Shown here: positions 7,860 to 16,878 of the stretch, in pieces | Layout of the letters: every line of letters begins with the position of its first letter | Numbering within the stretch: position 1 is the stretch's first letter | DNA from: UBA5078 sp040384465 | Lineage (GTDB): Bacteria; Pseudomonadota; Gammaproteobacteria; Pseudomonadales; Pseudohongiellaceae | Length of the DNA: 64,000 bases | NCBI GenBank assembly: GCA_040384465.1 | Contig: JAZKJF010000011.1 | Location: forward strand, 6,133 to 70,132 | Direction: 5' to 3' | Notes under the pieces: model-generated | The model's database searches: none | Seen by the model: the letters and a program-made list of their open reading frames with translations, nothing else | What the model was told of the DNA's origin: nothing | Made by a program: the position numbers and the translations under genes

Positions 7860-9749
7860 TCAGATCTGAATACGAGTACCTAACTCAACGACGGCGTTGT
7901 CCGGCAACCGGAAAAATTCGACTACTCCACCGGCATTGCGGGTCATCGCTGCAAACAATTGTTCTCGCCACCCGGACATGCCACTGCCCGGGGTCGAGAC
8001 AATCGATTCCCGGCTCAGGAAATAGCTGGTCTGAAAGGTCGGAATCACCAGCCCGTGTGCGGCGCAGTGCTTGAGAGCGGTCGGGACATCAGGCGTATCC
8101 ATGAAACCAAAATGCAGGGTGACGCGCCAGAAGCTGTTGCCCAACTCTTGCAGTTGGACGCGCTCCTGATCGCTGACCCACGGAACGTTTTCGAACTGAA
8201 CAGTCAGAATCAGATTCTGATCATGCAGCACTTGATTGTGCTTGAGATTATGAAGCAGTGCCTGGGGAACAGTGCTGGGGTCTGCCACCATATAGATAGC
8301 GACTCGACTAGAGCGTTGAATCTCTGCAGGCTTCAGGTTATCAACAAAGGATTGCAGCTCAGTGCCTTCGCGACGTATAGATTGCATCACGATGCTTCTG
8401 CCCTTCTGCCAGGTGCTCATCAACAAGAACAGAACGGCCGCGACCAGCAAAGAGAACCAACCCCCATCGAAGAACTTCAACGCACAGCCCGCAATCAACA
8501 GGAAGTCCAAGGTCAAAAAGAACGCCGTAGCGCAATAGGCAACGGACGCAGGCAGTTTCCACGCGCCCCGAATGACGAAGAAGGTCAGACAGGTCGTCGT
8601 TGCCATCGTGACAGTGACGGCAATGCCGTATGCTCCAGCCAGGCCTGAAGAACTGCGAAACAACAGCACTACAGCAATAACACCTACCAGCAGCGCCCAA
8701 TTCACCCCTGGCATATAGATCTGTCCCGACTCTCGTGCCGAGGTGTGCAGCACTGTCATGCGTGGCAGGAAACCCATCTGCACTGCCTGGCGAGTCATGG
8801 AGTAAGCACCGGAAATAACGGCCTGTGAGGCAATGATCGCCGCGAGGGTGGCAATGAGCAGCGCCGGCCAGAGGAGCATCGTCGGAAACAAATTGTAAAA
8901 AGGATTGCTCACCGCAGAAGGATCAGAAAGCAGCAGTGCACCCTGCCCCATATAGTTCAAAGCCAGAGATGGCAGTACGAGGTACGTCCACGCCATTTGA
9001 ATCGGTTTACGGCCAAAATGCCCCATATCGGCATAGAGGGCTTCCGCGCCCGTTAGCGCCAGTACGATTGCCCCAATGGCGGCGAACACATACCAGCCGC
9101 GGCCGCTGAGAAAGTGCCATGCCTCCATTGGATTCAGAGCAGCCAGAATGGAGGGCTGCGCAAAAATGTGCAGCACACCTGACAAAGCCAGCATCAGGAA
9201 CCAGACAGTCACAATGGGGCCGAACACCTTGCCCATAGCCTCCGTTCCGAAGCGTTGAACCCAGAACAAACTGATCAGAATGCCGAGACTGACCGGGATA
9301 ACCAAAGGCTTCAGTGCGGGCGTCACCACCTCCAGGCCTTCCATCGCCCCCAGTACGGAAATAGCGGGAGTGATAACACTATCGCCATAAAACAAGGTTG
9401 CACCGAGTAATCCGATGACGAGAATCCAGCGTTTCAACATGGGATTATTCGCAGCGGTTTGCGCCGCCAGAGCTGTCAACGCCAGCGAGCCCCCCTCTCC
9501 GCGATTGCCTGCACGCAATATCAGCGTCACATATTTGAGCGTTACCACCAGCATCAAGGCCCAGAAAATTGTCGAGACTGCGCCGATAATATTCGTGGCA
9601 TCGAGCGGAACCCCAGTGGCGGGGGCGAAAATTTCCTTGACGGTGTACAGAGGGCTGGTCCCGATATCGCCATAGACGACGCCAATGGCAGCCAGCGTCA
9701 ACGCTGACAGACTTTGAGGCACAGGGGTTGTGTGAGATGAAGCGGACAT
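7860..9749 (-). CDS. kup: Potassium uptake protein Kup
   Basis: 629-residue KUP/HAK-type K+:H+ symporter of normal bacterial length. Conserved GVVYGDIGTSPLYTVKEIF opens the protein; about 12 membrane helices follow, with TGAEALYADMGHFG and SQAVISGAYSMTRQAVQMG segments, then a soluble C-terminal domain ending VELGTRIQI. It is the last gene of an apparent operon with a Kdp-type sensor and regulator 70 bases upstream, which suggests that K+ limitation or osmotic state controls it through that pair. Confidence 0.95.
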   Translation of the reverse strand: MSASSHTTPVPQSLSALTLAAIGVVYGDIGTSPLYTVKEIFAPATGVPLDATNIIGAVSTIFWALMLVVTLKYVTLILRAGNRGEGGSLALTALAAQTAANNPMLKRWILVIGLLGATLFYGDSVITPAISVLGAMEGLEVVTPALKPLVIPVSLGILISLFWVQRFGTEAMGKVFGPIVTVWFLMLALSGVLHIFAQPSILAALNPMEAWHFLSGRGWYVFAAIGAIVLALTGAEALYADMGHFGRKPIQMAWTYLVLPSLALNYMGQGALLLSDPSAVSNPFYNLFPTMLLWPALLIATLAAIIASQAVISGAYSMTRQAVQMGFLPRMTVLHTSARESGQIYMPGVNWALLVGVIAVVLLFRSSSGLAGAYGIAVTVTMATTTCLTFFVIRGAWKLPASVAYCATAFFLTLDFLLIAGCALKFFDGGWFSLLVAAVLFLLMSTWQKGRSIVMQSIRREGTELQSFVDNLKPAEIQRSSRVAIYMVADPSTVPQALLHNLKHNQVLHDQNLILTVQFENVPWVSDQERVQLQELGNSFWRVTLHFGFMDTPDVPTALKHCAAHGLVIPTFQTSYFLSRESIVSTPGSGMSGWREQLFAAMTRNAGGVVEFFRLPDNAVVELGTRIQI

Positions 9750-9819
9750 GGCAACTACCTTTGCAGTGAATATGCCGACAGTGTCGTAAAAACGACGTCA
9801 GGATCGCATAAGTATTCTG

Positions 9820-10539
9820 CTAGGCATCGGCATCCAGTAATCGATAGCCGATGCCTGGCTCCGTCAACAGGATCTGAGGCTCAGCGGGCGTGGCCTCCAA
9901 TTTGGCACGCAGCTGCCCCATGTACAGGCGCAGATAGTGAGTGTGCTCGACAAACTCCTGCCCCCATACATCCGCAAGCAATTGCCGATGCGTGACCACC
10001 TGTCCTGCACTGCGCACCAGCCGTGCCAGCAGGTTGAACTCCGTCGGGGTCAAATGAACACTCTGACCATCCCGGCTGACCCGATGATCAGCAAGGTCAA
10101 TATGAATTCCTGCGTTCTCGTAGCGAGTCACCGACGCGCGCAAGGAATTGCCCTTGTGCCGTAACGCTACCCGGATACGCGCGAGCATTTCGCCAACACT
10201 GAAAGGCTTCACCAGATAGTCATCGGCGCCGGCATCGAGCAGGCCAATTTTCTGCCGGTCGGTATCGCGCGCCGAAATCACGATGACAGGGGTAGAGAGT
10301 CGCCGCCTGACTGTTGCGAGAAACTCTCCGCCGTCACCGTCAGGCAACCCCAGATCCAACAGAATAAGATCAAACACTTGCACCCGTGTATTCGAATCGA
10401 GCTGAGTCTGACCGAATATCGTGTTCGCTTCCGCAAGACTGACAGCCGTCACCACCTGATAGCCTTCAAGGTGCAAAGCCTCACGCAAAGTGGCGCGCAA
10501 CTCCTTGTCATCTTCCACCAGCAAAACCCGCAGAGTCAT
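9820..10539 (-). CDS. kdpE: KdpE-type response regulator
   Basis: 239-residue OmpR-family regulator. The receiver domain has the acidic pair (VEDDKE), phospho-acceptor Asp62 (LILLDLGLPDGDG) and Lys in DDYLVKPF. The DNA-binding domain shows the KdpE-like HLTPTEFNLLARLVRSAGQVVTHRQLLADVWGQ and HTHYLRLYMGQLRAKLE, ending GIGYRLL. The ATG at 10539 overlaps the sensor stop (ATGA). No kdpFABC genes are in the window; the next gene is kup, so kup is its likely target. Confidence 0.85.
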   Translation of the reverse strand: MTLRVLLVEDDKELRATLREALHLEGYQVVTAVSLAEANTIFGQTQLDSNTRVQVFDLILLDLGLPDGDGGEFLATVRRRLSTPVIVISARDTDRQKIGLLDAGADDYLVKPFSVGEMLARIRVALRHKGNSLRASVTRYENAGIHIDLADHRVSRDGQSVHLTPTEFNLLARLVRSAGQVVTHRQLLADVWGQEFVEHTHYLRLYMGQLRAKLEATPAEPQILLTEPGIGYRLLDADA

Positions 10540-12047
10540 GAAAGCATCTCTTCTGAATTTATCTGAGGCTGAGAGCCCAGCGGCAACAGACATTCGAAGC
10601 GTACCGACGCATCTCCGCTTTTTACCAGCAAGTCCCCTCCGTGCGCACGGGCAATGGCACGACATAACGCCAGACCAATGCCGACCCCCGCAGCGTGTGC
10701 CTGATTTCCGCGCTGAAAGGGCAAGAAGAATTGCTCGAACTTAGCTGGGTTCATTCCTTCAATCTTGTTGCTGACGGCGATCGTCAGAAACTGTTGATCC
10801 GCAACTGCAGACACTTCAACCGGAGAGTGAGGCTCGCCGTATTTGAAGGCATTGTCGATAAGATTTTCCAGCAGCTGCGACAACAACAGAGAGTCGCCGC
10901 GAACAAGAGGCAGTCCGGGTTGCACATTGGTTTTCAAGCGCGAGTAGTCAATATGAGCGCGCATTCGATGAACAACGCTGCCGATGATTTCTTCCGCAGA
11001 TTCCCAGTCCGTACTGATCTGAGTTCCCACAGCATCCAACCGGGCAAGCTGCAAAATATTGTTTGTCAGCCGACGCAGGCGATCTGCCTCATCCACAATA
11101 CTCTTGGCAAATTGCCGACGCTGCGCATGCGACATGCGCTCGTCCTGCTGTTCGAGCAAAGAGGCCGCGCTCATGATAGTGGCCAATGGTGTTCGATAGT
11201 CATGCGAGATGGCAGCAAGCAAAGTGTTACGCACGGACTGTGCCTGCGCCTGGTCGCGCGCTTCTTGTTCCTGACAAAGCAAATGATGTCGCTCTAGGGC
11301 GATTCCCATCTGATCGCACAACGCCTGCGCTTGAACCGTCTGAGAAAATGGGGTTGTAAAAACATTACTGATCATCACCGATCCGTAGGGAATCCTGCGG
11401 CCACGCAAAGGCAAATACAGATCGTTCAACTCTTCATAACGCCCAGTTGCTGGCCCCAATGACTGGCCACTGCGCAGGCAATGCCAAAGTGCATCCCGTT
11501 GTTCCTTGTCGATTGCGCCGAGTTCAATGGTAGCCGATGCAGGGTCTTCAGAGGGAAGGCCGTTCTGCAGAGCCATCAACGCACACTCTCTACCGCTCAA
11601 CTCTACCAGCAGGGTTTGCAGGGCAGGCAACAAGTCTCGCGTATCTTCGGCATCACGCAATCTGTCGCTCCAGGAGCGCAACGCCTCGACGGCATCGGCA
11701 TGCACTTGCGACTGTCGGGACTTTTCACGCAGCGATGCCATCAAACTGGCAATGATGATATTCACCACCAGCATCGCCAGCAACAACAACGCGTCCTGGT
11801 GAAAATCGATGGCGAATGTGCGAAGAGGAGGAACGAAAGTCCAGTTGAAAGCCATCAGGGCAATCAAGCTGGCCAGGAGAGTGACACGCACTGACAGCCA
11901 GATGGCGGCTATCGCGGAAGTCAACACCAGGATCAATCCGAGATTACTGAGCCCCAACTGAGCGCTCAGGAGCCACATGGCCGTCCAGCCGATGATCCAG
12001 ACAAGAAGACCGGACAAATTCGAACGCGATACCGAGAATAGCGACAT
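10536..12047 (-). CDS. kdpD: KdpD-like sensor kinase lacking the N-terminal KdpD domain
   Basis: 503 residues, versus about 890 in full KdpD. The protein begins at the membrane part (four helices, DUF4118-like, residues about 12-105), then a GAF-like linker, HisKA with phospho-acceptor His282 (LLAAISHDYRTPLATIM), and an ATPase domain with an intact N box (LLENLIDNAFKYG) and GVGIGLALCRAIA. The G1 box reads SNKIEGM instead of the usual DNGPGI. The cytoplasmic KdpD/Usp domains are absent. Start placed at 12047 because AAGGTG lies 6 bases upstream; the ATG at 12080 has no ribosome site. Confidence 0.8.
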   Translation of the reverse strand: MSLFSVSRSNLSGLLVWIIGWTAMWLLSAQLGLSNLGLILVLTSAIAAIWLSVRVTLLASLIALMAFNWTFVPPLRTFAIDFHQDALLLLAMLVVNIIIASLMASLREKSRQSQVHADAVEALRSWSDRLRDAEDTRDLLPALQTLLVELSGRECALMALQNGLPSEDPASATIELGAIDKEQRDALWHCLRSGQSLGPATGRYEELNDLYLPLRGRRIPYGSVMISNVFTTPFSQTVQAQALCDQMGIALERHHLLCQEQEARDQAQAQSVRNTLLAAISHDYRTPLATIMSAASLLEQQDERMSHAQRRQFAKSIVDEADRLRRLTNNILQLARLDAVGTQISTDWESAEEIIGSVVHRMRAHIDYSRLKTNVQPGLPLVRGDSLLLSQLLENLIDNAFKYGEPHSPVEVSAVADQQFLTIAVSNKIEGMNPAKFEQFFLPFQRGNQAHAAGVGIGLALCRAIARAHGGDLLVKSGDASVRFECLLPLGSQPQINSEEMLS

Positions 12048-12090
12048 GCGATTCACCTTGGCTAACACTGCACTACGCATCTATGTGGCG

Positions 12091-12133
12091 GTCGCCAGCA
12101 GGGCTTTTATGCCCTCTGGGTCGGCTCATACAG
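12091..12133 (-). repeat. REP-like palindrome, single copy
   Basis: Degenerate member of the window's REP family: read on the minus strand it starts CTGTATGAGCC and has an AGGGC/GCCCT stem. It separates speA from the kdpD-like gene, and the speA stop codon lies in its head. Confidence 0.55.
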
Positions 12134-14168
12134 TAGGGTTATGCACCTTGTCTGTGTCGCAGTAGGTGGTGTCCTCCAGACGCTTCGTGTAGTTGTTGAG
12201 GATACGCATTCCCTCGGCTGGCTTAACCACACCCGCTTCGATCTTGCGGCGGATCAGCTCGGTCATGCGCCGGTCCAGATCGCTGGGCACATACTGCACC
12301 TGCGACAGCATGTCCTTGATGCTGATGGCCTTGATGGTCTCCTCGATCCAGAAGTTGCCCGGCTCGTCAGCGCTGGCGTAGATGTGCGCCTCGCCGACGG
12401 GGCCCAGCAGATTGTGGGCGTCGCCAAGAATCTCCTGATAGGCCCCCACCAGAAACACACCGAGATAATAGGGTTTGTCCGGCTGATACTCGTGCAAGGG
12501 CAGCCAGCTCTTGTTGGCGTGGGAGGAGACGTATTGGTCAATCTTGCCGTCGGAATCACAGGTCAGATCAACGACCTGTCCACGTCGCGTCGGCTCCTCG
12601 TCCAGACGGTCGAGTGGCATCACCGGGAACACCTGACCGATAGCCCAATGGTCGAGTATCGACTGAAATACGGAGAAATCGCACAGGTACAGATCGGTGA
12701 GCTGAGTCTCCAGCTCTGTCTGCTCGACAGGCGGCGGATTCAAATGCAGCGCGGTGAACTTGCGCAGCACCTTGCGGCAGATGCTCCAGTAGACGCTCTC
12801 CACATAGGCCAGCGACTCCATGTCGAGATAGCCGAGCCGCGACAACTGCCCCGCCTCCATGCGCGCATCCTGAGCATCGTGAATCACCTCCATCAGCAGT
12901 CCGCGTGAGCGCACAGTCTTCGCTTCTTTCAGTGCGGCTTCCATGCGTTGCACGACCGGTGCCGGGTTGGTGGGCGCCTCACACTTGGGCGGATTGTCCG
13001 GCTGATGCACACCGATCACCGGCACCACCAGAATGGAGTGATGTGCAGTGATCGCGCGGCCACTCTCGGACAGCAAGGTCGGCATGGGCACACCGCGCTG
13101 CTCGCAGATTTCTTTCACAGTGAAAACGATGACGTTGGCGTATTCCTTCAAGCCGTAGTTGATCGAGGATTCCACCTCTTCGTATTCTCCGCTGTGACCA
13201 GTACCATGCCCCGCACCGTGACCGCTCCCGTAATTGCCTCCATAGTTCACACCAAGGCCGCCGCCGACATCGAGGTACTTCACCTTGACACCACGCAGAT
13301 GCAGATCGGCGTAGAACTGCGTAATTTCGCGCACTGCCGAGCGCAGAGCCTGAGTGTCGGCGATCTGGCTGCCAAGATGGAAGTGCAACAATTCCAGGCA
13401 GTCACCGCTGCCACGCTTCTCCAGCTCATGCACCAGCTGCACCAGCTCGGGAACAGTGAGGCCGAACTTGGAGCCAGAACCGCCCGATTCGAACCAGCGA
13501 CCCGAGCCACGCGTGGAAAGCTTCAGGCGCACGCCTATGCGCGGCGCTTTGCGCTGCCCCTCTACCGACGCATCGCGCGGTTTGTCGCGCTGGTCAGCCA
13601 ACACCAGCAGCTGCTCGAACTCGGAATATTTTTCGATCACTGGTAGCACCTGCTGTCCCAGCTGCTGTGCGTTGAGCATCAGCGTCAGCATCGAGTGATC
13701 CTTGACGCCGTTGCACAGCATCAGAATGTCATCGCCGATCAGCGCCAGCGTGGCCATCAGTTCGGCGCGCGAACCACACTCCAGGCCCAGGTTGAACTCT
13801 TTGCCGGCGTCCATGACTTCGGCGACCACCTCATGCAGTTGATTCACCTTGATCGGATAAATCGTGCGGTACTCGCCGGAGTAACCCGCTTCGGCGATGG
13901 TTTCGCGGAAGGTCTGATTGAGGCGGCGTACCCGCGCGCTGATGATGTCCTGAAAGCGCACGATCAACGGGAAAGTGCAGCCTTCTTTCACAGCAGCGTC
14001 GATCACCTCGGTGATGTCGATCTCCAGATCACTGCCCGGGATCGGCTTGACGGCCGCGTGGCCCCTGGCGTTGATACTGAAGAAGCCCGCGTTCCAGCTC
14101 TTCATCGCATAGAGTTCCTCCGCATCAGCAGAGGTCCAGGCGTTCTTGACTACGGTGTTATCGATCAC
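12126..14168 (-). CDS. speA: Biosynthetic arginine decarboxylase
   Basis: 680-residue PLP enzyme converting arginine to agmatine, the first step of the SpeA-SpeB route to putrescine. The PLP lysine is Lys107 (TIYPIKVNQ); LECGSRAEL, HFHLGSQI, VGGGLGV and LLSESGRAI are typical of SpeA. GTG start with AAGGAA 7 bases upstream. Residues about 309-331 contain a Gly/His-rich insertion (NYGSGHGAGHGTGHSGEY) not expected from E. coli SpeA. The agmatinase gene is directly upstream on the same strand. The stop codon lies inside a REP element. Confidence 0.95.
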   Translation of the reverse strand: MIDNTVVKNAWTSADAEELYAMKSWNAGFFSINARGHAAVKPIPGSDLEIDITEVIDAAVKEGCTFPLIVRFQDIISARVRRLNQTFRETIAEAGYSGEYRTIYPIKVNQLHEVVAEVMDAGKEFNLGLECGSRAELMATLALIGDDILMLCNGVKDHSMLTLMLNAQQLGQQVLPVIEKYSEFEQLLVLADQRDKPRDASVEGQRKAPRIGVRLKLSTRGSGRWFESGGSGSKFGLTVPELVQLVHELEKRGSGDCLELLHFHLGSQIADTQALRSAVREITQFYADLHLRGVKVKYLDVGGGLGVNYGGNYGSGHGAGHGTGHSGEYEEVESSINYGLKEYANVIVFTVKEICEQRGVPMPTLLSESGRAITAHHSILVVPVIGVHQPDNPPKCEAPTNPAPVVQRMEAALKEAKTVRSRGLLMEVIHDAQDARMEAGQLSRLGYLDMESLAYVESVYWSICRKVLRKFTALHLNPPPVEQTELETQLTDLYLCDFSVFQSILDHWAIGQVFPVMPLDRLDEEPTRRGQVVDLTCDSDGKIDQYVSSHANKSWLPLHEYQPDKPYYLGVFLVGAYQEILGDAHNLLGPVGEAHIYASADEPGNFWIEETIKAISIKDMLSQVQYVPSDLDRRMTELIRRKIEAGVVKPAEGMRILNNYTKRLEDTTYCDTDKVHNPTV

Positions 14169-14190
14169 AATTTTTTCCTTGAACGCATCT

Positions 14191-14259
14191 TGTGGGAGCG
14201 AGCCTAGCTCGCGATCAGGTGTGGCGATAAGTTCATCGCGAGCAAAGCTCGCTCCTACA
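14191..14259. repeat. Paired REP palindromes between speB and speA
   Basis: Two inverted 25-base REP units (heads TGTGGGAGCGAGC at 14191 and, on the other strand, TGTAGGAGCGAGC ending at 14259), forming a large hairpin. The right unit runs into the coding end of speB and encodes its last residues and stop codon. Confidence 0.85.
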
Positions 14260-15216
14260 GGCGGCGTACAGGCACAACAGTTCTATGGCAATCTGCGCCG
14301 CCGCCAGTGCAGTGATCTCGGCGTGATCGTAGGCAGGTGCCACTTCAACCACATCCATGCCCACCAGGTTGATACCGACGAGCCCGCGAATAATTTCCAG
14401 CGCCTGATACGAGGACAAGCCACCCGGAACCGGCGTGCCGGTGCCCGGCGCGAAGGCCGGGTCGAGACAGTCGATGTCGAAAGTCAGGTACACCGGATTC
14501 TGCCCTACCCGCGCACGTATCTGCGCGATCACCGCGTCACAACCCTGTCGGTGCACATCGGATGCCGAGAGGATCTGATAGCCGAGAGTAGCATCGTTCG
14601 TGGTACGAATGCCGATCTGAATGGACTGCTCAGGAATCACGATGCCTTCTTTGGCGGCCTTGTAAAACATGGTGCCGTGATTGATGCCTTCGCCGGAAGA
14701 AGGCCAGGTGTCAGTGTGAGCGTCGAAGTGGATCAGACTCAGCGGGCCATGCACTTTGGCGTGAGCGCAGAGGCTGGGATAGGAGATGAAGTGGTCGCCG
14801 CCCAGCAACAATGAGGCCGCGCCAGCATCGAGAATACGCGCCACATGCTGCTCGATGTGCGCCACACCCAGCAAGCCGCCGCCGCTGTGATTCTCACAAT
14901 CGCCATAGTCAATGACCGCCATCTCTGCCATCGGGTCTTTTTTCCACGGCCAGGGACGCTCCCAGGCCAGCGACAGTGACGCGTTGCGAATGGCGCGCGG
15001 CCCGAGCCTGGCCCCCGAGCGATTGGTGGTGGCGATGTCCAGCGGCACACCGCTAACGACGACATCCACGCCGCTGAGGTCCCGCGAGTAGGGCACACGG
15101 AAGAAGCTGCCTGCGCCGCCGAAACTGTGCGAGCCGACCATTCCGGCTCCCGGTGTGCCGACGATGGCGTTGTCCCAGCTCTGCCTGTCCTGCTCCTTCG
15201 ATCCCTTGTCAGTCAT
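14233..15216 (-). CDS. speB: Agmatinase
   Basis: 327-residue ureohydrolase converting agmatine to putrescine and urea. All metal-site motifs are present: LLGGDHFISYP, HFDAHTDTW and TFDIDCLDPAFAPGTGTPVPGG. It is upstream of speA with 64 bases between them, so the two steps of putrescine synthesis are co-located. The last residues (CRSELCSR) are encoded by the REP palindrome at 14235-14259, so the natural C-terminus may once have been different. Other ureohydrolases (guanidinobutyrase) cannot be fully excluded, but the speA neighbour supports agmatinase. Confidence 0.9.
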   Translation of the reverse strand: MTDKGSKEQDRQSWDNAIVGTPGAGMVGSHSFGGAGSFFRVPYSRDLSGVDVVVSGVPLDIATTNRSGARLGPRAIRNASLSLAWERPWPWKKDPMAEMAVIDYGDCENHSGGGLLGVAHIEQHVARILDAGAASLLLGGDHFISYPSLCAHAKVHGPLSLIHFDAHTDTWPSSGEGINHGTMFYKAAKEGIVIPEQSIQIGIRTTNDATLGYQILSASDVHRQGCDAVIAQIRARVGQNPVYLTFDIDCLDPAFAPGTGTPVPGGLSSYQALEIIRGLVGINLVGMDVVEVAPAYDHAEITALAAAQIAIELLCLYAACRSELCSR

Positions 15217-15262
15217 CGTGCCTGGCTCCCGTTATTTGACTTCACTTGCATGATTGAGCTGT

Positions 15263-16810
15263 TCAACGCTCCAGCTGCAACAGCGCTGGCGTGCTGGACG
15301 GCGTGCGGCGGTGCTGCGTCAGTTGTTCAAATTCATACCCCAAAGCCAGCAGCCGCGCATCGGTAAAGGCGCCACTGAGCAATTCCATGCCCATGGGCAA
15401 CCCTTCGGGCGAGAAGCCGATTGGCACTGACAGCGCTGGCAATCCGGAATGAGCACTGAGACTGCAATTGTTGCCAGGCTGAGACTCACCGATCACCGCC
15501 GGCAGCGATCCAATCGGTGGATAGGCGAGCAGCTCCACGTTCTGCGCCCGCATCGCAGCTTCAATCGCAGAGCGCAACTCCTCACGCGCCAGCAGCGCAG
15601 CACGGTAGAGCGCTGGATCCTGCGTGGCAGCGGCGCTGCGGGTCAGCACACCGTCAACTGCCTCATGGTGCAGACCGGTCGCGACGATACTTTCCAAAGT
15701 CGTGTAGTCAGTGCTTCCGAACTCGGCGAGCCAGGCGTTCAGGTCGCTCTCAAACTCCTGACCAATCACTCCCGAACGGGAAATCAGATCACGCAGATTG
15801 GGAATAGTGACGTCCACAACGACAGCACCCTGCTCTGTCATCTGCGCCAGCGCCTGATCCTGCAGCGCCTGGACAGCTGGCTCGGCGGGATCGTAATAAT
15901 CCAGCAAGCGTCCTATGCGGACACCCTGCAGACTGGCTTTGCCCAGTTGATCGAGGAAGCGCGGCAACTCGCGCTCCTGCATGGACGCTGTGGCAGGGTC
16001 CAGCGGATCGTAGCCGTCCACGATATCCAGCACCACGGCCAAGTCCCTGATACTGCGCGCGAGCGGGCCAGCGACATCCTGCGTAGTGGACAGTGGCATC
16101 ACGCCGTAGATGCTCGACAAGCCTTTGGTCGGGCGCAGACCGACGAGGTTGTTGAAGGCGGCGGGAATGCGGATGGAGCCACAGGTATCCGACCCCATAC
16201 CGATTGTCGCGAAGCCCGCAGCAATGGCGGCTGCCGAGCCACCGCTAGAACCACCCGGGACGCGCGTCGGGTCATAAGGGTTGCGAGTCTGCCCGCCCAG
16301 CGAACTGACCGACGTAATGCCGTAGGCGAATTCATGCAGATTGGCCTTGCCGAGGATCACCGCTCCGGCATCCAGCAAGCGTTGCACTTGGGTGGCATTC
16401 GCATCGGGAATGAAATCTGCCAGCACCTGTGAGCCACCACTGGTGGGCATGTCCGCCGTGGCATAGTTGTCCTTGAGGATCACAGGAATGCCGTGCAGGG
16501 GGCTGCGCGGACCGGTGACCTTACGTTCGTCATCCAAGGCTTGAGCTTGTTCGCGGGCCTGAGGGTTGAGGTGAATAAGCGCATTGAGCGCAGGACCTTG
16601 ATCGTCAAAAGCCTCGATGCGCGCCAGCGAGGCGGCCACCAGCGCAGCCGAGGTGAGAGCGCCGGTCTCCATGGCCAGTTGCAATTCGTGGATGCTGGCT
16701 TCGCCGATGTCGGGGGGCTGAGCGAGGGAGAGCGCAGGCAGCATCACCGCGAGGAGGCACAATTTACGGGTAGCACGGAACCGCGCTGAGTGTTGATATT
16801 GTTGCAGCAT
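15263..16810 (-). CDS. Amidase-signature enzyme with signal peptide
   Basis: 515 residues. The amidase-signature catalytic triad is visible: Lys113 (VILKDN), cis-Ser188/189 (GGSSGGSAAA) and nucleophile Ser212 (DTCGSIRIPAA). An N-terminal Arg/Lys region followed by LCLLAVMLPALSLAQ is a Sec signal peptide, so it acts in the periplasm or outside. Start at 16810 with GAGG 5 bases upstream; the longer frame to 16864 would spoil the signal peptide. It resembles secreted amidases of proteobacteria and is not GatA, which is cytoplasmic. Substrate unknown. It is 46 bases upstream of speB and may share its transcript. Confidence 0.88.
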   Translation of the reverse strand: MLQQYQHSARFRATRKLCLLAVMLPALSLAQPPDIGEASIHELQLAMETGALTSAALVAASLARIEAFDDQGPALNALIHLNPQAREQAQALDDERKVTGPRSPLHGIPVILKDNYATADMPTSGGSQVLADFIPDANATQVQRLLDAGAVILGKANLHEFAYGITSVSSLGGQTRNPYDPTRVPGGSSGGSAAAIAAGFATIGMGSDTCGSIRIPAAFNNLVGLRPTKGLSSIYGVMPLSTTQDVAGPLARSIRDLAVVLDIVDGYDPLDPATASMQERELPRFLDQLGKASLQGVRIGRLLDYYDPAEPAVQALQDQALAQMTEQGAVVVDVTIPNLRDLISRSGVIGQEFESDLNAWLAEFGSTDYTTLESIVATGLHHEAVDGVLTRSAAATQDPALYRAALLAREELRSAIEAAMRAQNVELLAYPPIGSLPAVIGESQPGNNCSLSAHSGLPALSVPIGFSPEGLPMGMELLSGAFTDARLLALGYEFEQLTQHRRTPSSTPALLQLER

Positions 16811-16828
16811 GAGTTCCTCATTTTGTTG

Positions 16829-16862
16829 GTCGCCTGCAGGGCATTTATACCCTGCAGGCGAC
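16829..16862. repeat. REP-family hairpin upstream of the amidase gene
   Basis: Perfect 13-bp arms GTCGCCTGCAGGG/CCCTGCAGGCGAC with an 8-base loop. It sits between the UPF0149 stop and the amidase ribosome site and uses the same core as the REP pairs at 57111 and 59558. Confidence 0.8.
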
Positions 16863-16878
16863 AATTCTCAGTTCTATC

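Noticed and set aside
13180..13245. Gly/His codon repeat in speA considered as an assembly error
   Set aside because: The frame is kept and the codons vary, so it looks like real coding sequence, though resequencing would settle it.
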